Source: Selaginella moellendorffii (taxonomy: Eukaryota; Streptophyta; Lycopodiopsida; Selaginellales; Selaginellaceae). From it: a stretch of 58,038 nt of DNA. The stretch covers positions 383,281-441,318 of the forward strand of contig NW_003314289.1 of assembly GCF_000143415.4 (NCBI RefSeq), given 5' to 3'. Position 1 is the stretch's first letter. Each line of letters starts with the position of its first letter. The notes below the pieces were generated by a model. That model saw only the letters and a list, made by a program, of their open reading frames with translations, searched no databases and was not told the DNA's origin. Shown here piece by piece: positions 10,403-20,663 of the stretch. A program made the translations under genes and the position numbers.

Positions 10403-13400
10403 TCAAGTTCCCACCACAAGGCCGAGAGCTCCCACTGCGGCCGCCTCGAGCTTGGCGTCTCGAGGAGGGCCTCCTGCCTTCAACGAAGCTCCAGCTCGAC
10501 TACACGACTGTAAGATGGCCACCACTTTTGGAGCGAGCACAGGGAAGGTGGTGGCAATCTCTGCGACGGGTTGCAAAATCTGCGCTAAGAACTCGCTGCT
10601 GCCAGCGACCTTGGACAGGATGTATGTGACATGAGAGACTACCTGAGGCACACAACACAGATTGCTTGTATCAATGAAAACAATGTGTGGATAATTGCCT
10701 ACCCTCTCTGCCACTTGGAAGCTTAGATTGGCTTCGGGATAGCAGCGAGTGACGTGCGAGGCGAGAAGGATGGCAAAAACTTGTTTGTGTTGCTGCTGCT
10801 GTTGTAATAACTCGTCTAGAAAATCAAGGCAGTGGACCATTGCAGGGACATGCTCTAGCATCACCGGTATACGCGTTGAATCATATCCCTGCAAAATATT
10901 TCGAAATGTGCATTGTAGAATGAAACGGGATAGGGAAAAACTTGCCTGGAAATGTATCAGCTTCAGAAGTAGAGAGTTCACTGTAAGAAGTGATGACACC
11001 GTCTTACAAACAAGCTTGTTCATCGCCATCGACAAAGACTCTTTCCCCTGGCTTAAATCACAACGCTCCAGTAGAATCTGGCAGACAGCGCTGCATGCAC
11101 ACAAAATTACTCTCTCGAGAAAGAAAATTGAAAACTATAAACTATACCTGTATTGAGAAACGAGTGCCGTGGCGATTTCTTCACGCCTCAGGCCATCTTT
11201 CCCAGACTCCAATATCGATGCCTCGCACAGCCTCCTGTTCACTATCAGGATCTCCATTAGCGTGTCCAAGTAAAACGCTAGCATCGGCGTACGAAAAAGC
11301 CTCGGGTCGCACGATAAGAAAAGCAAGGGATCCCGGACCAAAGTTCTGTAGCTCAGTAGCGCGTCTTCCTTCAAGAGACCAGTATAGGCCGAGCCAGAGA
11401 CCTTAATCGCTTTGAAGAAGACTATGATCAGAGGCTCCTTCGCAGCATCTGGCAAAGCGTACCACCAGCTACAAAACTTTGCCTGTACGTCATGCGGGCA
11501 CGTTGGGTCCAATAAAAACGGCAGCAATTCCTTGATAAGAGTGCTCTCTAGCGTCCAGTAGCTGGGCTTTCCAACCACGTCTGTCAACTTCCAGTCATAG
11601 CTAGAAGCTCGCCGACGCATTCCGTCCAGAACACGGAGAATAAGTTGTGGTTCGCTTGGAGCCTTCTTTCTTGCCGATTGAATTGCGTCCACTGATAAAG
11701 AGTCCCTGTCTGCCGCATGTTCGTCGGTCATTGCGACGTCGACGCCTACCGTATCAATAAGTCTGTCCGTTGCTTCCATTTGGTCAAGATGGTTGAGTAC
11801 GATGAACTTTTCAGGGAAGAGTGCAGTTGCGAGAGCGAGCCACTAGGAGCAGCAGATACAAACGTTAAAGGCTTCTAGCATGAATTTGACTTGGTGATTT
11901 CTTACCTGAGGAAGAAGATTTTCGTATTGCGACGAGAACTTCTCCATGTACGAGAGCACCAGCCTCCAAGGTGTACCTGAGACCAAATCCGGCCACCATT
12001 TTACATCGTCGTCAACACCCAAACTTCTGAGGAGGTGTTCTCTGCAGAGAATGAAGTATGTCGCGAGAACTGCCGGCGCCTGATCGACAGCTTCCCCCAG
12101 ACCTATTTGCAAGAGAGCGAGCTAATGACATGAATAATCTGGAAAAGAATCTCACCATCATCCGAACAGTTGTTATAAAAAGACAAGCTGCCAGGAGATA
12201 TGGCATCCAATAAGAACGTCTCCAGCTCGACCGCTTTGAATATAGGGCCTTTGGCATTTCCTTGTTGAACCGGTAAATCCATATAAGATTGGATCAAGTG
12301 CACTACCTCCTAGAATCGACGCAAAGCTTGTAAGACAAAAAAGAAAAGAAAAATAAAGACTCTAGAGGCCAACTTACACGACAAACAGGCTCGCGTGCTC
12401 TTGAAATACTGTGTATTACTGCACCTAGGATGTCCGTGAAGCACCGACTGAACGTACCCGCGTGAAGTAGTTGCGTGAGACACATTAGTGCACGACTCTG
12501 TTGTTTCCTGCAAGAATCAAAAGTCAGTCAATGAGAAAGGTAAATGGTGATTTGATTACACGTTCCCAGCAAGAGCACCTTGAGGCCGAAGTGCAGCAAC
12601 GGCATTTGCAATCAGCGACGGGTCGGACGTTATTCCAGCAGCCGACGCAAAATCATGCATCAAACCATGGTGCACTGTCACGTGGATTCCAAGTGACTCC
12701 CTAACAAACTGCCACACAGTAAGAGCATAGAATAGAAAAGACGCGCGTACTGGATTTACCTGGGCTATGTTGTTCAAGTTTCGTAGAAATAGCTGCACCG
12801 ACAACCATATGGCAAGCTCCACAGTCGATGAAAAACCGCTGTCTTGCTTCACGGGTGAGAGCAAGTACGACACACATCCATGGTACAGCAGTCTCGTTGG
12901 GCTTCCAGCTAGACCTGGTACCAAACATAAATATGCAACTCCAAGTTCGAGAATACGTTGCGAACAACAGGGTGGCTTTGTTTTGTCTTGCGCAATTGTT
13001 TTCAACCAGAAATCACTCTGCAGCCATGGCGAAAGATTAAGCCAGAACCAAAACAAGAAAGAAAACTTGAGTACCTCTTCAAACGATGGCGAGATGTCTC
13101 CAACTCGAATCAAGACACAATATATCTTCAAGTGTGCATATAGCTCAGGACACCATCCTTTTTTCTGTTTTATCCTCCTCGCATGCCTCAGCAAGGCCTT
13201 CCTGAGCTCGCAAGTCACCCATTCCTTGTTAACAAATCTTTCGGATGGCGTCGAGAGACCCTCCTTGTCGGTCATACGCGGAAGTGGCAGCAAACTTTTC
13301 TCTCTCGACGATAGATACTGCGCCAACCATGGCAATAAGCTATGTACCGTTCCACCAAGTGTAAAGCTCTTGAACAGAACTTCTGATAGGAACTCGAACT

Positions 13401-14332
13401 CGTCGTGTAAAACCTCCAGAGTCACCAGTAATGCCAGCTCCTCGAGAACCATTGCCTCCACCATCGCGTCTCTGCAAGTCGAGGCGAACGAACGAGAGAC
13501 CTGACAAAGCTTGAACAGCGTCCACACAGCGGCTTCCATCTCGCGTGACGGCTTTAAACGAGGCTCAGCAGGCGACTTTTCACGGGCTGACTCTTGATCT
13601 AACTCCCGTTTCACGAGGTCCACCAGGAGTGTTGGAGCTCGCTCGACCAGCGATGGATTGTTTGCGAGCGTTGTGACAAGAAGCTCTATGCCACAGGCAG
13701 CAGTCAGCAAGCTTTTGACGAGTAGCTCTGCAGAAAAAAAAAAACATTGAATGTGAGCGAGAGAAGAAGAAAAAAATTCAACCTGGAGTGAAAATTGCTG
13801 GACAACGTGAAACAGCGATTGGAAGAAGCAACCTTAGCTCGGATAGATATGCCGTGTTATTCCAAATACTGCCCATGCTGGAATTCGAGGTTGCTTTTGA
13901 AGCTCTTCCTAGCAAGGATGTTATAACAAGCTCAACGCGCCCTTTCTATAAAAAAAGAGACGATCCATCAAAAAGAAGGAAGACATCCTTTAAAACTTAG
14001 AAGATTACCTCAGTAGCCTGCTCAAACGCCAGGCATTCGTCCGGACTTTCCCCGCCATCGAGCAATCCATCTTCGTCCATAGGCGCGGCATTCTCGGCTC
14101 CGGCACCGATATTACACGAGATCTCCCCGTAATCCAGCCGCGCATACTCGAGCGCTCGCGAAACGCACCTGTGATCTTCCAAATTCCCCAGCACACAATG
14201 CCGCTGCTCCGGATCATCGCACGCTGCAAGTAGAAGCGAGGGAGCGAATGGCAGCTTCACGGACGCATCGATGGCGCGCAGGCGCTCGGGGAACACGCGA
14301 TGGCGCACGAATTCCAAAATATCGTCCGCCAT
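10403..14332 (-). CDS. INTS2: Integrator complex subunit 2 (INTS2) homologue
   Basis: Multi-exon gene read from Met at 14,332 to a stop at 10,403-10,405, about 1,080 residues, close to the roughly 1,200 of known INTS2. Recognition rests mainly on the C-terminal alpha-helical part. IPVMLEHVPAMVHCLDFL followed by a Gln run and QVFAILLASHVTRCYPEANLSF corresponds to the most conserved block of animal INTS2 (LPAMHICLDF and following). INTS2 is a scaffold subunit of the nuclear Integrator complex, which attenuates RNA polymerase II transcription and processes snRNA 3' ends. Introns are short; clear ones are 13,946-14,008 and 13,728-13,782. Two others (13,018-13,074 and 12,709-12,759) are multiples of three without stops, so an unspliced reading also stays open. 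Upstream lies a telo-box at about 14,335-14,350. Confidence 0.8.
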
Positions 14333-14446
14333 CGGCCATAAACCCTAACATTCTAACGTAATATTCGAGTGCCGTTACAAGGATATTCTGTGAGCTTTTT
14401 AAATAAGCATCATCCAGCATATTCGCAGATTTAGGGCTCTTGGGCA

Positions 14447-14922
14447 TTACCGTCCTGGCTTGCGCTTGGGTTTCTCGACGCGCCCCCTTGCGACGCCGGC
14501 GTTGGAGCCCAATCGCACCAATCCACTCGGTTTTGGAGGCGGGTTAGAGGCCTGGATCCAAGAACTTTGTGAGTGTGAGAGAGAGGGAGTAGAATTCCAC
14601 CTGTTGCTGGTCAGATGGGCGAGACGATGCTCCCAATTTGGACGCCGCAGCAGTAGCAGGAGCAGCAGGAGCAGTGGAATCGCTATCTCCAGCCGCGCGC
14701 GCTGCCATAGGACGTCGATCAATCAATCCCTCTATCAAATGTCTTACCAGTGCGCAATTTCTTGGGCGGATGGAAGATGTTGCTCTCCTGCTCCTTCTTG
14801 GCCTTCCTCACCATCTCCAGCAGCTCCTGGTCGCTGTCGGGCGCGCTGCTCGCCAGCAAATCCACCGCCCGGTTGAAGACGCGCAGCACCTCCGAGGACG
14901 AGCCAGAGAAGCGAATCGCCAT
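14447..14922 (-). CDS. Small basic, low-complexity protein, unrecognised
   Basis: Three-exon model: 14,748-14,922, 14,601-14,701 and 14,551 down to the stop at 14,447. It sums to 381 bases (126 residues) with consistent phases and introns of 46 and 49 bases. Residues 1-58 look helical and charged (FSGSSSEVLRVFNRAVDLLA, then a Lys-rich stretch). The middle is Ala/Ser/Thr-rich and probably disordered. The C-terminus ends in a basic Arg/Lys/Pro tail, which might serve nuclear targeting or nucleic acid binding. I do not recognise the family. It is transcribed divergently from the phosphatase-like gene at 14,987, with only 64 bases between the start codons, and telo-boxes sit in that gap. It ends about 115 bases from the INTS2 start. 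Confidence 0.6.
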
Positions 14923-14986
14923 AAACCCTAAAAACCCCCACTATTAAAGGTCTTGGGTTTTTTAGGGTTTTGGAGAAGAAGAGAGA
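14923..14986. promoter_or_regulatory. 64-base bidirectional promoter with telo-boxes
   Basis: The gap between the two divergent start codons holds AAACCCTAAAAACCCC at 14,923-14,938 and, inverted, TTTTTTAGGGTTTT around 14,957-14,971. AAACCCTA telo-boxes are known elements of plant housekeeping and translation-related promoters. The compactness means that the two 5' UTRs must be very short or overlap. Confidence 0.6.
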
Positions 14987-15586
14987 ATGGTATTGGCGAG
15001 AGCTTCCGAGCCGCGGCCATGTCTCATCCCACCCGATCAGCGCCCCGAGCACGAAGGCAAGCCAACCCTAGTTCTCGACATGAATCACACGCTCGTCTCG
15101 AGCGTCACAAGCCCCGACCAGAGGTACGACTTCGTTTCCAAAGTCCGTGGATCCGATGGCACACTTCTCACTCTCAAGCGCCCCTTTGTCGACGATTTCC
15201 TCCGCCAAGTGGCCCGTGTCTACGAGATCGTCGTCTTCACGTCGTGCGACCGGCGCATCGCGGATCCGATCCTGGACGAGCTCGACCCCGAGGGAAGATT
15301 GTTTGCGCACAGATTGTATACCGAGCATTGCAGCTGGAGCAGCGAAGTTGGGCACGTCAAGGATTTGTCGATGCTGGGGCGGGGGATGGAGAGGGTGGTG
15401 ATTGTGGACGACTCCGAGTCCAAGTGTGTGTGGAACCTGGATAACTGGGTGCGCGTTTCGAGCTTCTGGGACAACCCCGATGATCGCGAGCTGCTGGACC
15501 TCGTCCCGTTTTTGCTCGGGCTTGCGAAGGTCGAGGATGTGAGGCCGGTTGTGAGGAAGTGGCGACTACAAAACTTCCGCAAATAA
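14987..15586 (+). CDS. FCP1/SCP-like (NIF family) HAD phosphatase with altered DxDxT motif
   Basis: Intronless 199-residue protein spanning almost the whole FCP1-homology domain. Motif I is LVLDMNHTLVSS at residues 28-39. The nucleophile Asp31 and Thr35 are present, but the second Asp (general acid/base in DxDxT) is Asn33. The rest of the fold is conserved: VVFTSCDRRIADPILDELDP, the motif III region VKDLSMLGR with its Lys, and motif IV VVIVDDSES followed by NWVRVSSFWDNPDDRELLDL. Family members dephosphorylate the RNA polymerase II C-terminal domain or other phosphoproteins. The Asn substitution suggests reduced or lost catalysis, an inference. There is no N-terminal extension or membrane segment. 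It shares a 64-base promoter with the small basic protein gene. Confidence 0.85.
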   Translation: MVLARASEPRPCLIPPDQRPEHEGKPTLVLDMNHTLVSSVTSPDQRYDFVSKVRGSDGTLLTLKRPFVDDFLRQVARVYEIVVFTSCDRRIADPILDELDPEGRLFAHRLYTEHCSWSSEVGHVKDLSMLGRGMERVVIVDDSESKCVWNLDNWVRVSSFWDNPDDRELLDLVPFLLGLAKVEDVRPVVRKWRLQNFRK

Positions 15587-15744
15587 TTGGATTTTCCTTA
15601 AGGACAGCGTTTAGAAATCTGCGGAGAGCTGGTCAGAGTTTCTTGATTTTCTCGGCTCTGATTGTTTTCGATTGATTTGTAAGTTAGGAACATCTTTCAA
15701 CCTGTATTGCAATCAAAATGGATTGTTCTTTATCTCCTTAGATA

Positions 15745-18700
15745 TCAAATATTCCTTGTCAGACCTTGAAATCCATCATCGTCGTCACTTTCTTCCCACT
15801 CTTGCACAATCTGTTCTGCTTCGTCTAGTTTTTCACAGCCCGAGATCTTCAAGTGTGTGATTGTGGATAGAGAACCTCTGTCAATCTGGATCAAGGATGG
15901 TAGATTCTTCAGCGAAAGGCGTTCAAGTCCGTGCATGGGAGGAACTCTTTGCAGCTGCTGACAGTCCGAAATGTACAATTTTACCGCACAGCTTTCCTCG
16001 ATATCGACCAGAAATGGCAAACTCTTTAGTCGAAGTTCCGTCATCCCAGAAATGGAGGGAACCCTGTGCAACTTCTCGCAGTGCAAGATACTCACCCTTG
16101 ACATGCTGTAACCTTGTCCAATCTCGACTAGAGATGGCAAGTTCTTTAAGACAAGCCGATAGCCTTTTGCATGATCTGCCGTGGTGGCATTGAGAGATTG
16201 AGCTGGGAGGCTGCGCAGCTTCTCACAATCCGATACTATGATCATTTCGAGATTTTTGGACGGCATAATGGCACCAATCTCCACCAAAGATAGTAATGCC
16301 ACCAGTTCAATCCTCGTGACTGTAGAAGGAAGAGCTGGAACGCTGTGCAGCTTGTCCGGATCTGAAACTGCCTCTGGATCAGATTGCATATTAATTCTTG
16401 ACAAATATGGTAAGTTCTGCAGCACAAGCTCTTTGAGTGATGGCAATCTAGCTGAAATGCTGTGCAGCATCTCACAATGTAAGATCGTCAGTCGTTCCAG
16501 TCTTGGCAAGAACATGTCATTAATCTCCACCAAAGATGTCACCTTGTCCAATGAGAGCTTACGAAGCATAGGAAGAGCTTTGGGAAGCTTTTGTAGCAGC
16601 AGCTTCTCACACTCCATAATGTGCAGCATCATCGAGGTAGAGAAATCAATCAAATTGAAGATGAAGATGGATGTCCGTTCCCCCAGTGTAAGGTTGCCTA
16701 TCACTGGAATGTCGTCTATGCTCTCACGCGTGGAGAAAGAAAGATCTCGGCGCAAGCTTTTTCCAACATAAACCTCTTGGATCAACCCACAGTTATCAAT
16801 AATAAGATAATCAATGAATAACTGCTCGTCGATTTGTCTTAAAGCTGGTAGTGGTGAATCCAGGTGGACAACAAGCGGTCTCGTGGATTGTACGTGGGGA
16901 AGCTGAGCCAGCTTTGGACAGTCTGAAATGCTGAGGCGCTCAAGCCGTGGGAAGGATACTAAACCATCTTGAAGAGCAGAGTCAGGAATGCGTTCCATTG
17001 TAGGACAGCCCGAAATTTTAAGCTGCCGGAGGTTGCAAAGCCTGCCCAACCGTGGCACTTCTTCCAGCACTCCACAACCGTCTAATTCCAGGCTCTCCAA
17101 GTTCTGAAGCTCTTCAAAGCTGGGTGGTAGGGATTTTGACGCAACCATGATTTGCAAGCTAGTGAGACGTGGAAAGTTGATATGGCACGGCAGCTCTGTA
17201 AGAATAATAGCTCCAAGATGTAGCATTGTTAGCATCTTAGACCCACTGAAAGTTTTGAATAATTCCAGTGCGTTTTTGGAGAGAATAAGATCTTCTTTAG
17301 GACACCTGAGTTTCCCGTCGTATTTGACATTCAAATGTTTATCTTCAAGTCGTAAAACCTTCAGCTTTCTTAATTTCCTCACAAACTCAAAGTTTACCAC
17401 TGAAAGTTTGTAATAGTAAATGTATAATTCGCTCAGGTTATGCATCCCATGCAGAAAGCTGAGATCAATAACGGCATCCGCTTCTCTGCCCCGTAGTACT
17501 ATTCTGAGTGCCTCTAGCTTAGAAAGCTTCCGAAGAGCATTCCACAAGCCACTACACCATGACTCCAAGTGTAAGTACCTGAGCTCCAGAAGTTTCCCCA
17601 GAAAAGATTCCGTGAAAGTTGCCACATGACAACGCAGGAACCTAAGCGATGGAGTTTCAATGAGAGGCTGGGAAGTAGTCTTATTGACAAGCACAATCTG
17701 TTCAGCATTGGGTTGACTTAAAACTAGATATCCTTGAGTGTCTCTGCAAATCTTTAAAGTGGTAAAAAATAATGGCTCGATGTCTATGATGTAGTCAGCA
17801 AAACTCATCATAAGATCGTCGACAACGATTTGATCGCCCCACTGCCGCTGCCCAAACGATGCATCTTCTAGCCTGCAGATGGCATCGTTGAATTTATGCA
17901 ACTCAAAACAAAGGTTATCGTCTTCTGAGCACCTCATTGCTCGCCACAGGTGAAATAAGCTCGATTCATCCCAGGGATCTCTTAACAGGGCGAGGGACAA
18001 AAAGAGCAGCTGCGCATCTTCGTCCAGCTCCATAAAACTCAGTTTCACCATTTCAAATATGCCCTTCCATTCATCCAGTTCCCACCTGTTGATCTTCTCA
18101 AGAAGACGCTGCCAATAAAACCAAGGACGATCCTTGTTTCTTCTCATATATCTGCCCATCACCTGAAGAGCCTTGGGAACTCCATTGCACAGCCAAACCA
18201 CCTTCTCCACATAATCTCTATCAAGGGTGTCTGGGACCTGGTCTTCTCCTCCAAACGCTTGCATGCAAATGAGTTTGTAGCCATCATCAAAAGACAAAGG
18301 ATCCAACTTGACACTAGTCCACCTATCCTCTGGAAATAGCTTGGCATTGCTGGCGATGGCCACCACCTTGTTCCCCCTCCCCATGTCACCTTCCTGATCT
18401 AAAAGATGCAGCCAGTTCTTTTTCCATACATTGTCCAGAACAAGCATGTATCTCTTGAGGCTGCTCCTGGTTATAAAGTTGAAAATCTCCCTGCTTCCAT
18501 TCGCAACCGATGCTACCCTCCGATCGTTCCCTGTCAACCGAGAAAGTATGTCTGCTTGCATAGTGACCAACGTATCGAAGCGCTCTCTGTAATCAAAACT
18601 GATCCAGATGATGCCATCAAAATGACTGGCGATCTCCCCGTCGCGACACAGATGAGTCACCAGGAACGTCTTCCCAACGCCGCTCGGGCCAAACAAGCCA

Positions 18701-19304
18701 ATCCTCTCTGGCCTTCCCTCGTCCAGAAGCAGTGACTTGAACCTGGAAAACTCCTCGTCTCTTCCAACAATCAAGTAGTTTATGCCTGGAGGAAGACTTG
18801 GGGGCTGGCAGCGATAGTGAAACTCATGGGGCGGCCGAGAGCCCAAAGCCTGGATTTTCTGAGAGTGGACTAGAGGCAAAGGCCGCTCGAGAACTTGCTG
18901 GGCGTTTAAGATAGGCATCAAGCTGTCGAGTTTAGATCTGGCGCCGAAGAAGCGGAAAATCTCCCTGATGTATCTACAATAGAGTGATGTTTAGTGTTCC
19001 AGAATTTTTCCAGATGAGGATGTTACCTGGGATGAGCTGAGTGGACGTTCTTGATATGCTGCTCCATTTCATTGAAACAATCGCAAAAACGAGTGAGTGT
19101 TTGATATTCATCCGAAGCATGATCTTGTACGGCCGCAATACGCATAAGTGCAAGATTGTAGATAGGCGTGTACTCGGTAATTGCAGCCTTGGACGCGCTT
19201 GGGAAATTCCAGTACTTGGAGGCCCCGGATATGAGGAGCTTGAAAGCTTCGTTGATAGGCACGGCAATGACCGCTGGCAACACGGACGTGGGATCGAAAG
19301 ACAT
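15745..19304 (-). CDS. NB-ARC-LRR (NLR) disease-resistance-type protein
   Basis: Two-exon model: 19,304-19,027 and 18,973-15,745, 3,507 bases, 1,168 residues, joined in frame by a 53-base intron. Residues 1-110 are a predicted helical N-terminal domain (coiled-coil or RPW8-like, not resolved). The NB-ARC follows: P-loop GPSGVGKT about 188-195, kinase-2 LVLDNVW about 271-277 (Trp ending typical of non-TIR NLRs), an RNBS-B-like VVAIASNAK, and a GLPL-equivalent CNGVPKAL about 356-363. The MHD position reads VVDDL about 477-481, so the usual His is replaced. Residues about 540-1168 are irregular leucine-rich repeats with recurring SLVEI and NLPSL units. NLRs act as intracellular immune receptors. 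No other NLR lies in the window. Confidence 0.88.
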
Positions 19305-19673
19305 CTTGTGATAAGATAGCTGTTAAAGCAAAAATTGCTCATGAACAAACTATACGAGCTTCACTCCTAGAAATGAAAAGCAGAACGCGTTGTTTGTACT
19401 TTTCAGCGTGCTCCGAAGGGTCCTGGCATTGGGCAAAGTCATAGTGAATAGTATAAAGAAAAGTCTTGGGTTGGAAAATGTGGATTTTCAGCACAAAACA
19501 AAAAGGAAAGAAAGAGTCACATTGGTGAGAATGAAAACGATGGGCTTTTCTTTAAAAATGAACCGAGAATAAGAACAGGAGTTCTGTGAGTGAATGGTTA
19601 CCACTTGGTTCCTACCTAGTAACACATTGCTGAAAATGAAAATGAGCTTGTGAGAATGAAGATCGCTCCCCAC
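19305..19673. other. Intergenic region upstream of the NLR gene
   Basis: About 370 bases holding the likely promoter of the minus-strand NLR gene and the 3' flank of the next minus-strand ORF. Near-duplicated AAGTCTTGGG- and GTGAGAATGAAA-type words occur around 19,465-19,660 (GTGAGAATGAAAACG at about 19,525 and GTGAGAATGAAGATC at about 19,650). No gene was recognised. Confidence 0.4.
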
Positions 19674-20279
19674 CTAGTGGAACCCAGGACGGCCCTCGTA
19701 GAGGGGCGAGGTAAAAGTCCCGTCTCCACCCCTTAGCTCCACCAGCATGCGCCCGTAGTAAACCGAGCACCCGGTGCCCAACTTGGTCATATCGCGGTTG
19801 CCAAACACGAAATCGTTGCGCCCACCATCCACTACGTAGAAATCCATGCAGCCTTTGTACCCGCCATCCAGCTCGAACACTAGGTCGCTCACCTTGCGGT
19901 TGTGGACCACGGGCGACCCGTCAACGCGGAATGGGCGGCACAGGGTGGTGGTCAACCCTAGGCGGTTGACCGCGCTGACCGAGACCAAGGCGTCGGAGCC
20001 GTAGTTGGGCATGAAGGACGCCGGGCGACCGTTGACCGTGCCGCGGGCCCAAAGGCCATAGTCGTTGGAGTCGCCGTAGGATATCATGAAAGTCTTGTTC
20101 ACCGGCGGCGCCCCGAGCTCGGCTACCATGTCTTGGGCCTCGCGGACGCTGGCGGGGCGCTTGTCCGCCACGAAGAGGGCGACCTCGGCGTTGGAGACCG
20201 ACTGGAGGTAGTCGCGGACCTCGACCGGCAAGCCAAGCTCCTCCATTTCTCTCCCCATCTTTCTTGCAAAGGATAACAA
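19674..20279 (-). CDS. Gag-tail/retropepsin-like protein, possibly domesticated
   Basis: Uninterrupted 201-residue ORF of high GC. Residues 1-60 resemble the end of a retrotransposon gag (helical, with REAQDMVAELG). Residues about 85-195 resemble a retroviral-type aspartic protease: the segment SFMPNYGSDALVSVSAVNRLGL aligns with the usual (V/L)(D)(S/T)GAxxxFIS..LVxxLGL, and VSDLVFELDGG..DFYVVDGG..DFVFGNRDMTKLG aligns with the beta-sheet and the Gxxx-W-L-x-K-L-G end. The catalytic Asp-Thr/Ser-Gly is replaced by Asn-Tyr-Gly, so proteolysis is unlikely. An intact frame with a dead active site fits a co-opted gene, although a recent fragment is also possible. RT and integrase are absent nearby. 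Confidence 0.55.
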   Translation of the reverse strand: MLSFARKMGREMEELGLPVEVRDYLQSVSNAEVALFVADKRPASVREAQDMVAELGAPPVNKTFMISYGDSNDYGLWARGTVNGRPASFMPNYGSDALVSVSAVNRLGLTTTLCRPFRVDGSPVVHNRKVSDLVFELDGGYKGCMDFYVVDGGRNDFVFGNRDMTKLGTGCSVYYGRMLVELRGGDGTFTSPLYEGRPGFH

Positions 20280-20663
20280 TGCCAGCGGCGATCAAAAGGG
20301 GTCTGCTACTGGACTGCCCATCACATACCTCTTGTGACGCTAGAAAGCCCGAGATCGAAGTGCCAAGAACCAAGAGATGATGTGGCAAACTAGCTTAACG
20401 GCTGATGGCGAGGTGGCAGCGATGGACTGGCTTTGTAAACTGTTTTTGATACAAACAGTGTAGGTGGTTAGAAGTGAACTAGTTAGAACCAACTATAAAG
20501 TGCTAGAGAAGTACCTTGCTTGTAAGCACGCGCTCCACCGGGGGAGATCTCGTCCTCGTCGCCTGAGAAGCACGCCAAGAAATCTCGTCCTCGTGGCCTG
20601 TAGTCGCGAAACTTGTTAGAACCAATTCTACTTTCCAAACTACTAGGGAACTAAGTACCTGGC
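20280..20663. repeat. Imperfect direct duplication downstream of the TDP1-like gene
   Basis: Two copies of a roughly 55-65-base unit (20,482-20,534 and 20,615-20,680) begin with GTTAGAACCAA and end with AAGCACGCGCTC. The second copy overlaps the 3' coding end of the TDP1-like gene. Between them a shorter unit CTCGTCCTCGTSGCCTG occurs twice (about 20,548 and 20,585). The duplication may have created alternative 3' ends for the minus-strand gene. No other gene was seen. Confidence 0.6.

Noticed and set aside
12767-13504. A 245-codon plus-strand ORF
   Set aside because: It is antisense to the well-supported INTS2 exon; its composition has no domain character.
16238-16771. A 177-codon plus-strand ORF
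   Set aside because: It lies inside the LRR exon of the NLR gene on the opposite strand; the Ser/Leu richness comes from complementing LRR codons.
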